Position numbers and translations under genes: made by a program. From Paucimonas lemoignei (lineage in GTDB: Bacteria; Pseudomonadota; Gammaproteobacteria; Pseudomonadales; Pseudomonadaceae), in contig LS483371.1 of the NCBI GenBank assembly GCA_900475325.1, forward strand, positions 4,990,001 to 5,054,000: a stretch of 64,000 nt of DNA, read 5' to 3'. Positions 1 through 10,569 of the stretch are shown here, one piece after another. Below the pieces are notes generated by a model that saw only the letters and a list, made by a program, of their open reading frames with translations, did not search any database and was not told the origin of the DNA. Within the stretch, counting starts at the first letter, position 1, and each line of letters begins with the position of its first letter.

Positions 1-35
1 GGTTGGTTGATTCTTTCATCTCAACCGAGGCGCGC

Positions 36-328
36 ATTCTACAGCAGCCTCTGTATCTGTCAAGCAGTTATTTTAAGAAGTTTTCAAAGTTTCCTTCGCA
101 ACTTCAACCACTTGCGCTTCGATCAACATCACGTTGCTCGTTAGCGGGAGGCGAATTCTACAGCGTTACAACCTGCTGTCAACTACCTTTTTTCACCGCT
201 TTCGATCAACTTCACCGAAGCCTCTCCTTCGCTGACCTGATCGTCCAACTCATTGATTATCAAGGAGTTTTTCGTTCTGTCTGCGCCAGAAGAGGTGCGA
301 ATTATAGAGAGATTCGAGAGGCCGTCAA
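36..328 (-). promoter_or_regulatory. three tandem rRNA-operon promoters reading out of the window
   Basis: On the minus strand there are three sigma-70 promoters in series. The distal one is TTGACG at 323-328 and TATAAT at 301-306. The middle one is TTGACA at 177-182 and TAGAAT at 155-160. The proximal one is TTGACA at 58-63 and TAGAAT at 36-41. All three have a 16-base spacer. No ORF in 1-324 is credible. The arrangement, next to msrQ, matches my recollection of the rRNA operon beside PA4691 in P. aeruginosa, so I infer that the 16S gene begins just outside base 1. The rRNA gene itself is not in the window. Confidence 0.82.
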
Positions 329-957
329 CCCCTTATTTCAGCTTTTGGGGAAACTTTGTTCTTCTTGCCTATAAAGCGCGGGATTCGCCCAGCAATCATT
401 GGGATCCTGAGGCTAAGCAGCAACGCCCCTATCACCGCATAAAGCGACCACTCTTTAAGATCAGCCCTGACAATCCAGAACATATGCAGCAACCCGAGCG
501 CCAGAATTACATATATGAGCCGATGCAGCTTTTTCCAGCGCGTGCCCAAACGCCGCTGACTGTACCTGTTGGAGGTTACCGCCAACGCCAGCAGACAGAG
601 GAAAGCCAGCGCACCCACGATGATGTAGGGGCGCTTGACCAATTCCACTCCCAGTTGCGACCAGTCCAAGCCCAGCACGAATACCGCATATGCGCTCATG
701 TGCATGAAGACATAGGCAAAGCACCACAAACCCAGCTGACGCCTGACCACAATCCAGCCCGGCCAGCCAGTCATGCGCTGCAGCGGCGTCATCGCCAAAG
801 TGATCAACAGCAGTATCAAGGTGCCAAGCCCAAGCCTGTCGACCAATACCTTTCCCGGGTCAGGCCCCAGGGCAAATATCCATGCTTGATATAACCAGAG
901 AACCGGAGCAACGCACGCTGCCAGAAAGACGCCCAAGCGCCAGAATGGATAACGCAT
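325..957 (-). CDS. msrQ: MsrQ haem-binding membrane subunit of methionine sulfoxide reductase
   Basis: MsrQ is the inner-membrane b-type cytochrome that passes electrons from the quinone pool to the periplasmic molybdoenzyme MsrP, which repairs oxidised methionines in envelope proteins. The 210-residue product has about six hydrophobic helices and the ferric-reductase-like transmembrane fold of the YedZ family, with several helix histidines suited to haem. I chose the ATG at 957, because it overlaps the msrP stop in a TGATG junction (one shared base); an in-frame TTG sits one codon earlier. It is the second gene of an msrPQ operon. Its stop codon overlaps the -35 box of the distal promoter of the outgoing rRNA operon. 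Length and context fit the family well. Confidence 0.93.
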   Translation of the reverse strand: MRYPFWRLGVFLAACVAPVLWLYQAWIFALGPDPGKVLVDRLGLGTLILLLITLAMTPLQRMTGWPGWIVVRRQLGLWCFAYVFMHMSAYAVFVLGLDWSQLGVELVKRPYIIVGALAFLCLLALAVTSNRYSQRRLGTRWKKLHRLIYVILALGLLHMFWIVRADLKEWSLYAVIGALLLSLRIPMIAGRIPRFIGKKNKVSPKAEIRG

Positions 958-1970
958 CAATAGTCCTTCCTTAAATCCATACCTGTATATAAGGAGGCGA
1001 CCTCCTCGCCGTACCCATTGAACATCTCGGTTTGCCGCACGTTGGGACTGAACAGCCCGCTCGGCAATCTGCGCTCACGCGCCTGAGTCCAGCGCGGGTG
1101 ATCCACAGTCGGGTTAACGTTGGCATAAAAGCCATATTCGTTTGCAGCAATGCTTTGCCAGGTGGTTTTGGGCTGCTCACTGACCAGACTGATCCGCACG
1201 ATGGACTTCACACTCTTGAAGCCATACTTCCAGGGCACTATCAGACGCAGCGGCGCGCCGTTCTGATTGGGCAGCTCACGGCCGTACATGCCGACGGCAA
1301 GAATCGCCAGTGGATTCATCGCCTCGTCCAGCCGCAGGCCTTCTACATAAGGCCAATCGATAAGGGCGAAGCCAGAGCGCTGCCCCGGCATGCTTTTAGG
1401 GTCCTGCAAGGTTTCAAAGCGAATGTATTTGGCTTTGGATGTGGGCTCGACCTGCTTGAGCAACTCAGAGATAGGAAAACCGATCCACGGGATCACCATC
1501 GACCAGGCCTCGACACAGCGCAGTCGATAAATACGCTCCTCCAACTGATACGGCTTCATGAAGTCTTCGAGGGCATAGCGACCTGGCTTGCCCACCTCAC
1601 CGTCAATCACAACACTCCACGGCTCGGTTTTCAGCGAACCCGCGTTTTGCGCCGGATCGCCCTTGTCGGTACCGAACTCATAGAAGTTGTTGTAGTGAGT
1701 CGCGTCTTTATAAGGCGTGATTGCCTCCCCTTTGACATTCACCGCCTGCCATTTGGTGTTGGGCAGTTTTTCGGCGAACCAGGATGGAGCCTTGCCAGCT
1801 TCAACATCGGGATAAAGGGATGCATCCGCCGCACTCGCCCAGCTGGGCATGGCGCTGACTGCCAGACCGGCCAGCGAGCTACCCAACAGGGCACGACGAG
1901 AGATATAAAAGGATTCGGGGGTAACCTCCGATTCTTTGCAATCGGACGCTGAGGGTATTTTGATTAACAT
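957..1970 (-). CDS. msrP: MsrP periplasmic molybdopterin methionine sulfoxide reductase
   Basis: MsrP (YedY family) reduces methionine sulfoxide, free or in proteins, in the periplasm with a Mo-molybdopterin cofactor. The 337-residue product has a Tat signal: the twin arginines are R25-R26 in [10 protein letters not shown], followed by a short hydrophobic stretch and an AxA-type cleavage region near residue 47. The cofactor cysteine is most likely C152 in the motif [10 protein letters not shown]. Normal family length. It leads a two-gene unit with msrQ and lies 62 bases from pssA on the same strand. In other proteobacteria this pair answers to hypochlorite stress; I see no operator here that proves it. 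Confidence 0.94.
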   Translation of the reverse strand: MLIKIPSASDCKESEVTPESFYISRRALLGSSLAGLAVSAMPSWASAADASLYPDVEAGKAPSWFAEKLPNTKWQAVNVKGEAITPYKDATHYNNFYEFGTDKGDPAQNAGSLKTEPWSVVIDGEVGKPGRYALEDFMKPYQLEERIYRLRCVEAWSMVIPWIGFPISELLKQVEPTSKAKYIRFETLQDPKSMPGQRSGFALIDWPYVEGLRLDEAMNPLAILAVGMYGRELPNQNGAPLRLIVPWKYGFKSVKSIVRISLVSEQPKTTWQSIAANEYGFYANVNPTVDHPRWTQARERRLPSGLFSPNVRQTEMFNGYGEEVASLYTGMDLRKDY

Positions 1971-2032
1971 GATGACTCCACGGCCTAGGGAACTGATGCA
2001 CCAATAGACTGTGGAGTATGGGGGAAATTACA

Positions 2033-2890
2033 TCACTCGGCGGATTTGCGGCGACGCAGGCGTAACAAATATTGGATAGGGCCGGATGCCGCATAACCGA
2101 GGAAAATCAGCAGCAAGATGCGCGGCGGATCGCTGAATACGACAGCAAAAACCAACACCACCGCAAGAATCGCGACAAACGGCACACGCCCCTTGAGGTC
2201 AAGCTCCTTGAAGCTGTTGTATTTGATATTACTGACCATCAGCATGCCAGCAGCAGCAACCAATAAGGCTACCAGGAACGACAGTTTGGAACCCTGGATA
2301 CCGTAATCGCTGAACGCCCAGACCGTACCCGCTACAACACCCGCTGCAGCCGGACTAGCCAACCCGATGAAATAGCGCTTGTCGGCCTTGCCGACCATGG
2401 TGTTGAACCGCGCCAGACGCAACGCCGCGCCCGCCACATAGATGAAGGCAACCATCCAGCCGACCTTGCCCATATCACCCAGCGCCCAGCCGAAGGCCAG
2501 CAACGCGGGCGCAACACCGAAGGCGACCATGTCGGACAACGAATCGTATTCTGCGCCAAACGCGCTCTGGGTATTGGTCATGCGGGCGACGCGCCCATCA
2601 AGGCCGTCGAGAACCATCGCCACGAAGATAGCGATGGCCGCGAACGCAAAATACTTGCTCGCCCCTGCGGTATCTCCTGCAGCCAGGGCACTTTGCGCGC
2701 TCATGGAGCTGATAATGGAATAGAAACCCGCGAACAGGTTTGCTGTGGTGAACAGGTTTGGCAGCAAATAGATGCCACGATGCCGGACCTTGCGCCCTTC
2801 GGCGTCATGCCCTTCTTCAATATGCTCATCGATCGGTAGCAGGCTTTCGGCGTCAGAGGCCTTGCGTGGCTCTTCAGGACGTTCGCTCAT
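2033..2890 (-). CDS. pssA: CDP-diacylglycerol-serine O-phosphatidyltransferase
   Basis: This makes phosphatidylserine from CDP-diacylglycerol and serine, the step toward phosphatidylethanolamine. The 285-residue product has a hydrophilic acidic N-terminus of about 40 residues and then roughly eight membrane helices. The CDP-alcohol phosphatidyltransferase signature is clear: it starts DGLDGRVAR and ends GAEYDSLSD, with all four conserved aspartates. This is the integral-membrane type II enzyme, not the E. coli phospholipase-D-like type. It starts at ATG. A terminator that ends the ilv operon lies about 100 bases upstream, so pssA is probably transcribed from its own promoter in 2891-2990. Confidence 0.95.
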   Translation of the reverse strand: MSERPEEPRKASDAESLLPIDEHIEEGHDAEGRKVRHRGIYLLPNLFTTANLFAGFYSIISSMSAQSALAAGDTAGASKYFAFAAIAIFVAMVLDGLDGRVARMTNTQSAFGAEYDSLSDMVAFGVAPALLAFGWALGDMGKVGWMVAFIYVAGAALRLARFNTMVGKADKRYFIGLASPAAAGVVAGTVWAFSDYGIQGSKLSFLVALLVAAAGMLMVSNIKYNSFKELDLKGRVPFVAILAVVLVFAVVFSDPPRILLLIFLGYAASGPIQYLLRLRRRKSAE

Positions 2891-2990
2891 GGACTTTACC
2901 TTGCAACGGTGTGGAAAATTTCGACAGATGCCTGCGACGAGGGTTCGTCTGCAAACGATGCAGCTTTATACCAGACCTTGCCCCATAACG

Positions 2991-3016
2991 AAAAAACGCG
3001 GCCCTTGGGCCGCGTT
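2991..3016 (-). terminator. intrinsic terminator after ilvC
   Basis: A perfect GC-rich stem (AACGCGGCCC paired with GGGCCGCGTT, overlapping loop of three bases) is followed on the minus strand by a run of T. It sits 33 bases past the ilvC stop. Confidence 0.9.
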
Positions 3017-3048
3017 CTTCCTATAGCGCAGAACCGAGTCGCGAGGAC

Positions 3049-4077
<1,029 letters not shown>

Positions 4078-4112
4078 TTATCACGGCCGTCAGGCCATTT
4101 TGCTAAATGAGA

Positions 4113-4604
4113 TTAGATGCTCAGCACTTTGTCGCCACGGGCAATGCCCGTCACGCCGCTGCGTACTGTTTCCAGGATAGCGGCAGTGCCGATGGCCTGA
4201 ATGAAGCTGTCCAGCTTGTCGCTCGTACCGGTCAGCTGCACGGTATAAACGCTCGCTGAGACGTCAACGATTTGCCCACGGAAGATGTCCGTGGTGCGCT
4301 TGATCTCGGCGCGCTGAGCGCCGGTAGCCTTGACCTTGATCAGCATCAGTTCGCGCTCAATGTGAGCACTTTCCGAAAGATCGACGAGCTTGACTACTTC
4401 GACCAGCTTGTTAAGGTTCTTGGTGATCTGTTCGATCACTTCATCCTGTCCTACCGTGGTCAGCGTCAGACGCGACAGGGTCGGGTCTTCCGTTGGCGCC
4501 ACCGTCAGGCTTTCGATGTTGTAGTTGCGCTGCGAAAACAGGCCCACGACGCGAGACAATGCACCCGGTTCGTTTTCCAGCAAAAGCGAAATGATGTGCC
4601 GCAT
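4113..4604 (-). CDS. ilvH: acetolactate synthase small (regulatory) subunit
   Basis: The regulatory subunit activates the catalytic subunit IlvI and confers feedback inhibition by valine. The 163-residue product starts MRHIISLLLENEPGALSRV, a typical N-terminal ACT domain, followed by the family C-terminal domain. I place the start at the ATG at 4604, two bases after the ilvI stop; a longer reading would extend into ilvI and add ten residues not seen in the family. The tight spacing points to translational coupling with ilvI. Confidence 0.95.
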   Translation of the reverse strand: MRHIISLLLENEPGALSRVVGLFSQRNYNIESLTVAPTEDPTLSRLTLTTVGQDEVIEQITKNLNKLVEVVKLVDLSESAHIERELMLIKVKATGAQRAEIKRTTDIFRGQIVDVSASVYTVQLTGTSDKLDSFIQAIGTAAILETVRSGVTGIARGDKVLSI

Positions 4605-4606
4605 GA

Positions 4607-6331
4607 TTAAGTCCGCTCCGTCTTGCTCAGCCACATATCGCGCATGGAGCCGTCTTTGATCTGCATCGGATAAACGTGCTCGGTGACGTCGACCTGAATA
4701 TCGATGAACACCAGACGATCAGTCATGGCGAAGGCCTCTTCCATCTTCGGCTTCAGATCTTTCAGGTCAGTGATCTTCATGCCAACGTGGCCATAAGCTT
4801 CGACCAGCTTCACGAAGTCAGGCAGCGACTCCATATAAGAGTGCGAGTGGCGACCGCTGTAGCTCATGTCCTGCCATTGACGAACCATGCCCAGTACGCC
4901 GTTGTTGAGCAGAATGATCTTCACCGGCAGCCCGTATTGCAGGCAGGTGGACAGCTCCTGGATGTTCATCTGGATGCTGCCTTCGCCTGTCACGCAAGCA
5001 ACGTGCGCTTCAGGGAAGCTGAGCTTGACGCCCATGGCCGCCGGAAAACCGAAGCCCATGGTGCCCAGGCCGCCAGAGTTGATCCAGCGATTAGGCTTGT
5101 TGAAGCGATAGTACTGAGCAGCAAACATCTGGTGCTGACCCACGTCCGAGGTCACGAAGGCGTCGCCGTTAGTGACTTCGCACAAGGTCTCGATGACTTT
5201 CTGAGGCTTGATGACGCTGCCGTCGCCCGGATTGTACGGGAACAGGTCGCGATCACCGCGCCACTCTTCGATCTGCTTCCACCAGGACTCCACGGCTGCT
5301 TTGTCCGGCAGTTCACCGATGTCCTTGAGCGTGGCGACCATTTCAGTCAAGACACTTTCAACAGGGCCAACGATAGGAACATCAGCCTTGATGGTCTTGG
5401 AGATGGACGCCGGGTCGATATCGATGTGGATGATCTTGGCATTCGGGCAGAACTTCGCCGCGCCGTTGATCACTCGGTCATCGAAACGCGCACCGACTGC
5501 CAGAATCACATCGGCGTGGTGCATGGCAAGGTTCGCGGTGTAGCTGCCGTGCATGCCCAGCATGCCGACGAACTGACGATCCATGCCTGGATAGCAACCC
5601 AGCCCCATCAGGGTATTGGTCACCGGAGTATTGAGCTTCTGAGCCAGTTCGGTCAGCGGCTCGGAGCCGTTGCCCATCACTACGCCGCCACCGGCATAGA
5701 TGATCGGACGCTTGGCCGCGAGCAGCATTTCGACGGCCTTGCGGATCTGACCCGAATGGCCACGAACCGCCGGGCTGTAGGAACGCAGCTTGGCTTTCTT
5801 CGGGAAGACGTATTCGAACTTCTCGGCCGGATTGGTCATGTCCTTCGGAATATCGACAACCACCGGACCGGGACGGCCGGACTGCGCCAGATAGAAGGCT
5901 TTCTTCAAGACCTCAGGAATCTCCGACGGATGCTTGATCATGAAGCTGTGCTTCACGATAGGCCGGGAAATCCCGATCATGTCGGTTTCCTGGAATGCAT
6001 CGGTGCCGACCAGGGTACTTGCGACCTGCCCCGACAGGACCACCATCGGAATGGAGTCCATGTAGGCCGTTGCGATACCAGTAATTGCGTTAGTCGCGCC
6101 AGGACCTGAAGTCACCAGCACCACGCCCGCCTTACCGGTGGCACGCGCATAACCGTCAGCCATGTGCGTGGCCGCCTGTTCGTGGCGAACAAGAATGTGG
6201 TTTACGGCAGGTTCTTTGAACAGGGCGTCGTAAATATGCAGGAGGGCGCCGCCAGGGTACCCATAGATATGCTTAACGCCTTCGTCACGCAAAAAGCGGA
6301 CGACCATTTCAGCGCCGGATAAGAGCTCCAC
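4607..6331 (-). CDS. ilvI: acetolactate synthase large (catalytic) subunit
   Basis: This ThDP-dependent enzyme condenses two pyruvates, or pyruvate and 2-oxobutyrate. The product is 574 residues. The catalytic glutamate is E51 in [20 protein letters not shown]. The central FAD-associated domain includes [10 protein letters not shown], and the ThDP/metal motif is GEGSIQMN with the downstream NN. I chose the GTG at 6331, because AGAGGTG lies six bases upstream and the protein then begins [18 protein letters not shown] as expected. An upstream in-frame ATG would add 13 unrelated residues. First gene of ilvIHC. A 38-codon reading frame in its leader could be a leader peptide (see findings). Confidence 0.96.
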   Translation of the reverse strand: MELLSGAEMVVRFLRDEGVKHIYGYPGGALLHIYDALFKEPAVNHILVRHEQAATHMADGYARATGKAGVVLVTSGPGATNAITGIATAYMDSIPMVVLSGQVASTLVGTDAFQETDMIGISRPIVKHSFMIKHPSEIPEVLKKAFYLAQSGRPGPVVVDIPKDMTNPAEKFEYVFPKKAKLRSYSPAVRGHSGQIRKAVEMLLAAKRPIIYAGGGVVMGNGSEPLTELAQKLNTPVTNTLMGLGCYPGMDRQFVGMLGMHGSYTANLAMHHADVILAVGARFDDRVINGAAKFCPNAKIIHIDIDPASISKTIKADVPIVGPVESVLTEMVATLKDIGELPDKAAVESWWKQIEEWRGDRDLFPYNPGDGSVIKPQKVIETLCEVTNGDAFVTSDVGQHQMFAAQYYRFNKPNRWINSGGLGTMGFGFPAAMGVKLSFPEAHVACVTGEGSIQMNIQELSTCLQYGLPVKIILLNNGVLGMVRQWQDMSYSGRHSHSYMESLPDFVKLVEAYGHVGMKITDLKDLKPKMEEAFAMTDRLVFIDIQVDVTEHVYPMQIKDGSMRDMWLSKTERT

Positions 6332-6733
6332 GTTGTTCACCTCTAAAACGCCAGAATACCGTCCACACACGAGGACGGGTCTTATTAGGTTTTACTGCCA
6401 AGCAGAGCATGAGCGACGGTGGTCGCCGACTACGTCAGCACTGACTGAGCAAGTATTGGGATGACCCTGAGTGTTTCGGGGCATTCCCACCCAGCGCGAG
6501 GTAACGCGTTGCGGGTGTTACAGGTCGGCGCGGGTGTGCGCCTCATGATCTACCGAGATGGCCTGCTTCTGGCAGTCCTTCCACAGCGAACTTTGGATTG
6601 TTGTGATTCGACTGCCCCAAGTCAAGTCATCCGTGAGCTTTCTTATCTCAAAGGCGACTTCAACGCACTGAATAAGGTCGCAATTGCGGGCTTATGGTAA
6701 TTTGCACCACGAATTCAATTTCAAGGAAGCAGC
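6332..6733. other. divergent intergenic region upstream of ilvI
   Basis: About 400 bases lie between ilvI (minus) and the DUF4124 gene (plus). It must hold both promoters. I see no REP element and no convincing protein gene. On the minus strand, 6430-6546 is an open frame of 38 codons whose last dozen residues are rich in Leu, Val and Ile, and a GC-rich inverted repeat CCGTCC/GGACGG lies close to ilvI. This could be an attenuator, but the evidence is weak. Confidence 0.4.
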
Positions 6734-7177
6734 ATGCATCGCATGATCGCCGCAGCCCTCGTAACGCTGGCTTTTAGCGCGACCAGCCAGGCGGCGCCTA
6801 TCTATAAATGGGTAGATGCTCAGGGCGTCACGCATTTCGACGCCCAGCCACCGGCGGGTCAGCAAACCCAGCAAATAGACATCAAGACGCCTGCCGCGCC
6901 GTCCTCATCCGGCAACAACAATGCCCAGCCCAGGATGGACGGTCAGAGCGAGCAGCGCATCATTGATACTGAAGTGAAAAAGAAGATTGCCCAGGAAGAG
7001 GCAAAGCGCAACGAGGACTGCAAGATTCTGCGCACCAACCTCTCCCAGTTGCAGAACAACCCCCGAGTGCGCGAGCAGGTCGAGGGTGGCTTGAGACGTT
7101 TGAACGAAGATGAACGCAAGGCGCGGTTAGCCGAGACCGAAGTCGCGATTCAGAACAACTGCACCGACCCGCTTTAA
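6734..7177 (+). CDS. secreted DUF4124-domain protein
   Basis: The 147-residue product has a signal peptide (hydrophobic AAALVTLAFSATSQA, cleavage near residue 21) and then a DUF4124 domain with the typical opening IYKWVDAQGVTHFDAQPP. Residues 75-135 are charged and predicted helical (EVKKKIAQEEAKRNEDCK and on), with two cysteines, C95 and C143, that could form a disulfide. It is probably periplasmic. The function of DUF4124 proteins is not established, and I do not assign one. Its start follows AAGGAA. The TAA stop shares the palindrome TTAA with the stop of the convergent yqcC-like gene. Confidence 0.85.
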   Translation: MHRMIAAALVTLAFSATSQAAPIYKWVDAQGVTHFDAQPPAGQQTQQIDIKTPAAPSSSGNNNAQPRMDGQSEQRIIDTEVKKKIAQEEAKRNEDCKILRTNLSQLQNNPRVREQVEGGLRRLNEDERKARLAETEVAIQNNCTDPL

Positions 7178-7503
7178 CGGGTGGCAGCGATCAATCGGTC
7201 GAACTGGGCAAGCAACTGCTGCAAAGCCTGGGTTTCCCGCTGGCGGGTGGCGTAGACCATCTCCGCCATTTCGAGGATCCCTGAGGCGTTCGGCAAAGGC
7301 AGGTCGTTTTCCAGAATGTGCTTCATGCGCGGCAGGAATATCCACTGCAGCCACTGCTCGAAATCCAGCGAGTCAACACAGAACGGCTCACCACTGGACA
7401 GCGCCTCCTCGCTGGGCGGTGTATCACTCCACCAACCCAGTGCCCGTAACTCACGCTCGATCAATAGCAGATGTTCCGCTACCTCAGGAAAGCGCTTGTC
7501 CAT
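7174..7503 (-). CDS. YqcC family protein (DUF446)
   Basis: A 109-residue cytoplasmic protein matching the small YqcC family: a helical start RFPEVAEHLLLIERELRALG, then FCVDSLDFEQWLQWIFLPRM, which is the most recognisable family stretch. The biochemical role is not known to me; in enterobacteria yqcC lies beside truC. I use the ATG at 7503, which overlaps the upstream TPR-lipoprotein stop as TGATG; a TTG one codon earlier is also in frame. It is the last gene of mrcB-TPR-yqcC. It meets the DUF4124 gene tail to tail with four shared bases, so there is no room for an intrinsic terminator between them. Confidence 0.88.
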   Translation of the reverse strand: MDKRFPEVAEHLLLIERELRALGWWSDTPPSEEALSSGEPFCVDSLDFEQWLQWIFLPRMKHILENDLPLPNASGILEMAEMVYATRQRETQALQQLLAQFDRLIAATR

Positions 7504-8234
7504 CAAGCGCCCACCTTGGCTTTCTGACGAGCCTGAGCCGCGCCAGCAGCGTTGCCCTGCTTCTCACGTGCCTGAGCGATGATGTCCCACAGGCTGGCTT
7601 GAAGGCTCGGACGACCATTGGCGTAAGTCAGACCACGCTGGGCCAACTGTTCAGCCTGGGCAGGATCGCCTTGGGCCAGTCGCACTTGAGCCAAGCGGTA
7701 GATCACCTGCGGTTCGCGAGGCGCAACGCGCTGCGCACGCTCCAGGCTCGACGACGCGCCGTTCAGATCGCCACCATTCTGCTGTTGCTGTGCGGTGGTC
7801 AACAAGGCAAGCACAGGGCCATCCAGTTGCTCATCAGCCGAGAGTCCGCCTGAAGACGGGATGCCCGAAGGAGCCTGAGTAGCAGGCATCTCGTAGGTGT
7901 TATTGGTCACCGGCGCGCTGGCCGGTGCCGTGTCGATCGGGGTGTTGACGCTGAACGGCACTTGCGCCGCCGGGGCTGCGTAAGTGCCGGATGCCGCCGA
8001 ATTTGCAGCGCCAGGCACCATGACCACAACGCCGGAGTCCTGCGGCATTGCCTGCGCCTGGGCTGGAGCCTGAGCAACAGCAGCGTTAGTACGCGCCGTA
8101 CCCGTGCGTGCAACCCTTTCGCTGTTGGAAACCCTGGAGCCAGAATCCACCACCGGAATCGAGCCGCGCTCCACGCTGGCGCAACCGTTGAGCAATGTCA
8201 GCGCCGCTAAAGCTGGTAGTAACCACTTGTTCAA
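7503..8234 (-). CDS. outer-membrane-type lipoprotein with TPR repeats
   Basis: A 243-residue protein with a lipoprotein signal (LTLLNGCASV, lipid cysteine C18), a long low-complexity Ala/Pro/Gln region (residues 40-135) and two or more tetratricopeptide repeats in the last 110 residues (AQRVAPREPQVIYRLAQVRLA, then AEQLAQRGLTYANGRPSL). It lies 10 bases after mrcB on the same strand. From memory, the P. aeruginosa homologue sits in the same place. Given its position next to PBP1B it may be an activator or scaffold of peptidoglycan synthesis analogous to LpoB, but the fold differs and this is inference only. High confidence as a gene, low on role. Confidence 0.86.
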   Translation of the reverse strand: MNKWLLPALAALTLLNGCASVERGSIPVVDSGSRVSNSERVARTGTARTNAAVAQAPAQAQAMPQDSGVVVMVPGAANSAASGTYAAPAAQVPFSVNTPIDTAPASAPVTNNTYEMPATQAPSGIPSSGGLSADEQLDGPVLALLTTAQQQQNGGDLNGASSSLERAQRVAPREPQVIYRLAQVRLAQGDPAQAEQLAQRGLTYANGRPSLQASLWDIIAQAREKQGNAAGAAQARQKAKVGA

Positions 8235-8244
8235 TTCACACCTC

Positions 8245-10569
8245 TTAGTTCAACCAACCCTTGACCCAATCCATCACTTCCTGGGCCGGAGCCGCAGCAG
8301 GCCCGCCACAGGAAGCACCGGGCGCCGGTTCACTGCCGCGAATATACGGCATCTGTACTGCATTCGGGCAGCCCGGATCAGTGCCCTGCCCAGTGGCAGC
8401 ATTGACCCAGACCTGCACGACGTTACCTGGAAGCGCCATGTCCAACGGCAGCGGATCCGCCTTCTTCATGAAACTGGTCCACACCTGCAAGGCACCCGTG
8501 GCGCCGGTAAACGGTGTCTTGCCGTTATCGTCACGCCCCAGCCATACCACGGCCAGCAAGTCCTGGCTGAAGCCGGCAAACCAGCTGTCGCGAGAATCGT
8601 TGGTCGTACCGGATTTGCCCGCCAGGTTCAGCGAACTCGGCAATACGTTGTACACCGACCGCCCTGTCCCTTCACGCATCACCCGCTGCATGGCGTTCTG
8701 CAGCAAATAGATCGAACCCGGATCAAACCGCTGTTGAATCTGGAAAGGATAGCGCTTGAGCGGCTCGCCTTCTGCGGTCAGTACGCTGCGAATCCCGCGC
8801 ATCGGTGTATTGAAGCCGCCGTTGGCGATGGTCTGATACATGTTCGCCACCTGCATCGGGCTCAGCGCACCGGCACCCAGCAGCATGGACGGATACGCAG
8901 GCCAGTCAGTCTGCACCCCCAGCTTGCCGATGGTTTTGAATACATTCGGCACGCCGAGTTCCAGGCCTAACTTGGCGCTCGACAAGTTGTAGGAATGCGC
9001 CAACCCCTGGTAGAGGAAGATGTTGCCGTGTGCCTTGTGATCGAAATTCTGCGGTTTCCAGACCTGGCCGTCCGCACCCTTTACCTGGAACGGCTCGTCC
9101 GCCACCCAACTGGTCAGCGTGTACTTGCTCGGCTGCTCCAGGGCGGTGAGGTAAATAGCAGGCTTGACCAGCGAGCCGATCGGCCTGACCGCATCAATAG
9201 CCCGGTTGAACCCTGCATAACCGGCTTTGCGACTGCCAATCAACGCCTGGACTTCACCAGTCTCCGGATTGGTCACGACCATGGCCGCTTCAACGTCGTC
9301 GACACCCTTGCGACCGGCAAGCCGCTTGAAGGCCTCACTCATCGCCGACTCAGACTTCATCTGCAGGATCGGATCGAAGCTGGTGAAGATGCGCAGGCCT
9401 TCTTCGGTCAAGTCTTCGTCGCGATAGTCTTCGCGCAACTGACGCTTGACCAGATCCAGGAAGCCAGGGAACGAGCTGTCCGCCAGGCTGCCGGTCTTGG
9501 TCACGCCCAACGGCATCTGCTTGGCGGCCGCGACAACTTCGGCAGTGGCGACGCCTTGCTGTTCAAGCAGGTCGAGCACCAGGTTACGACGCTCCAGCGC
9601 GCGCTCCGGGTTGCGTCGCGGGTTGTAATAGGAAGGCCCTTTGACCAGCCCTACCAGCAACGCCACCTGATGCAGCTTCAACTCGGACAATGGCTGGCTA
9701 AAGAAATACTGGCTGGCGAGGCCAAAACCATGCACCGCCCGCTGACCGTCCTGGCCGACGAACACTTCGTTCAGGTACGCCTCGAGAATTTCCTGCTTGC
9801 TGTAATGCACCTCAAGCAAGACCGCCATCATGGCTTCAGTCAGCTTGCGCGTCAGGCTGCGTTCGTTGGTCAGGTAGAAGTTCTTGACCAATTGCTGGGT
9901 CAGGGTACTGCCGCCCTGGCGCATCTGCCCGGCCGACGCATTGACCCAGAAAGCCCGCGCGATGGACTTGGGCGAGACACCGAAGTGGTGATAGAAATCC
10001 CGGTCTTCGACAGTGACCAAGGTATCAAGCAGATACGGCGGCGCCTGATCCAGCTTGATCAGGATCCGGTCTTCAAGATTCTTCGGATAAAGCCCGCCGA
10101 TCATCAGCGGCTCCAGCCGGGCTACCGCCAGCTTGGCGCCGCTGCCTGAAGCCAGGTCAGCCACATAGTCGCCCGAGAAGCGCACGCGGATCTGCTGCGC
10201 AGGGTCACTGCCTTCGTAAAACTGAAACCCACGGGTGTTGAGATCAACCGTGTTGCCATTAACAGCAGCGGCACCGGGACCGTTGGCCACGCTTTCGCGC
10301 CGATAGCCCAAGGCGTCGAGCTCGATCAGGAAATCGTCCTTGCTCAGTTTTTGCCCTACGAAAAGCTCAAGCGGGCGCGCATACACCTTGGCGGGGATAG
10401 TCCAGCGCTTGCCGGAAAACTTCTCCTGAACGACGGCGTCCAGATAGATGGCGAAGCCTGCCAGTATCACGACACCGACGATGCTGAGCTTCAATGCCCA
10501 GCCCATCCAGGTGCGAAGGCGGCTGGGGGCAGGTTTTTTTGCTTTGCGGGGAGTACGAGTTCGAGTCAT
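8245..10569 (-). CDS. mrcB: penicillin-binding protein 1B (bifunctional transglycosylase/transpeptidase)
   Basis: PBP1B polymerises lipid II and cross-links peptidoglycan in the periplasm. The 774-residue product has a short basic cytoplasmic tail, one membrane anchor (about 25-45), a UB2H-like domain (about 60-150), a GT51 glycosyltransferase with catalytic E188 in TVEDRDFYHHFG, and RQGGSTLTQQLVKNFYL. The transpeptidase carries all three signature motifs: SLVK (S466, K469), SYN at 526-528 and KSGT at 652-655. The C-terminus has a Gly/Pro/Ala tail with two cysteines. It starts at an ATG and heads a three-gene unit with the TPR lipoprotein and yqcC. The divergent gene starts 128 bases away. 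Confidence 0.96.
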   Translation of the reverse strand: MTRTRTPRKAKKPAPSRLRTWMGWALKLSIVGVVILAGFAIYLDAVVQEKFSGKRWTIPAKVYARPLELFVGQKLSKDDFLIELDALGYRRESVANGPGAAAVNGNTVDLNTRGFQFYEGSDPAQQIRVRFSGDYVADLASGSGAKLAVARLEPLMIGGLYPKNLEDRILIKLDQAPPYLLDTLVTVEDRDFYHHFGVSPKSIARAFWVNASAGQMRQGGSTLTQQLVKNFYLTNERSLTRKLTEAMMAVLLEVHYSKQEILEAYLNEVFVGQDGQRAVHGFGLASQYFFSQPLSELKLHQVALLVGLVKGPSYYNPRRNPERALERRNLVLDLLEQQGVATAEVVAAAKQMPLGVTKTGSLADSSFPGFLDLVKRQLREDYRDEDLTEEGLRIFTSFDPILQMKSESAMSEAFKRLAGRKGVDDVEAAMVVTNPETGEVQALIGSRKAGYAGFNRAIDAVRPIGSLVKPAIYLTALEQPSKYTLTSWVADEPFQVKGADGQVWKPQNFDHKAHGNIFLYQGLAHSYNLSSAKLGLELGVPNVFKTIGKLGVQTDWPAYPSMLLGAGALSPMQVANMYQTIANGGFNTPMRGIRSVLTAEGEPLKRYPFQIQQRFDPGSIYLLQNAMQRVMREGTGRSVYNVLPSSLNLAGKSGTTNDSRDSWFAGFSQDLLAVVWLGRDDNGKTPFTGATGALQVWTSFMKKADPLPLDMALPGNVVQVWVNAATGQGTDPGCPNAVQMPYIRGSEPAPGASCGGPAAAPAQEVMDWVKGWLN

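Noticed and set aside
6461..6700. A 79-codon plus-strand ORF between ilvI and the DUF4124 gene
   Set aside because: No ribosome site or known domain, and it lies in the divergent promoter region.
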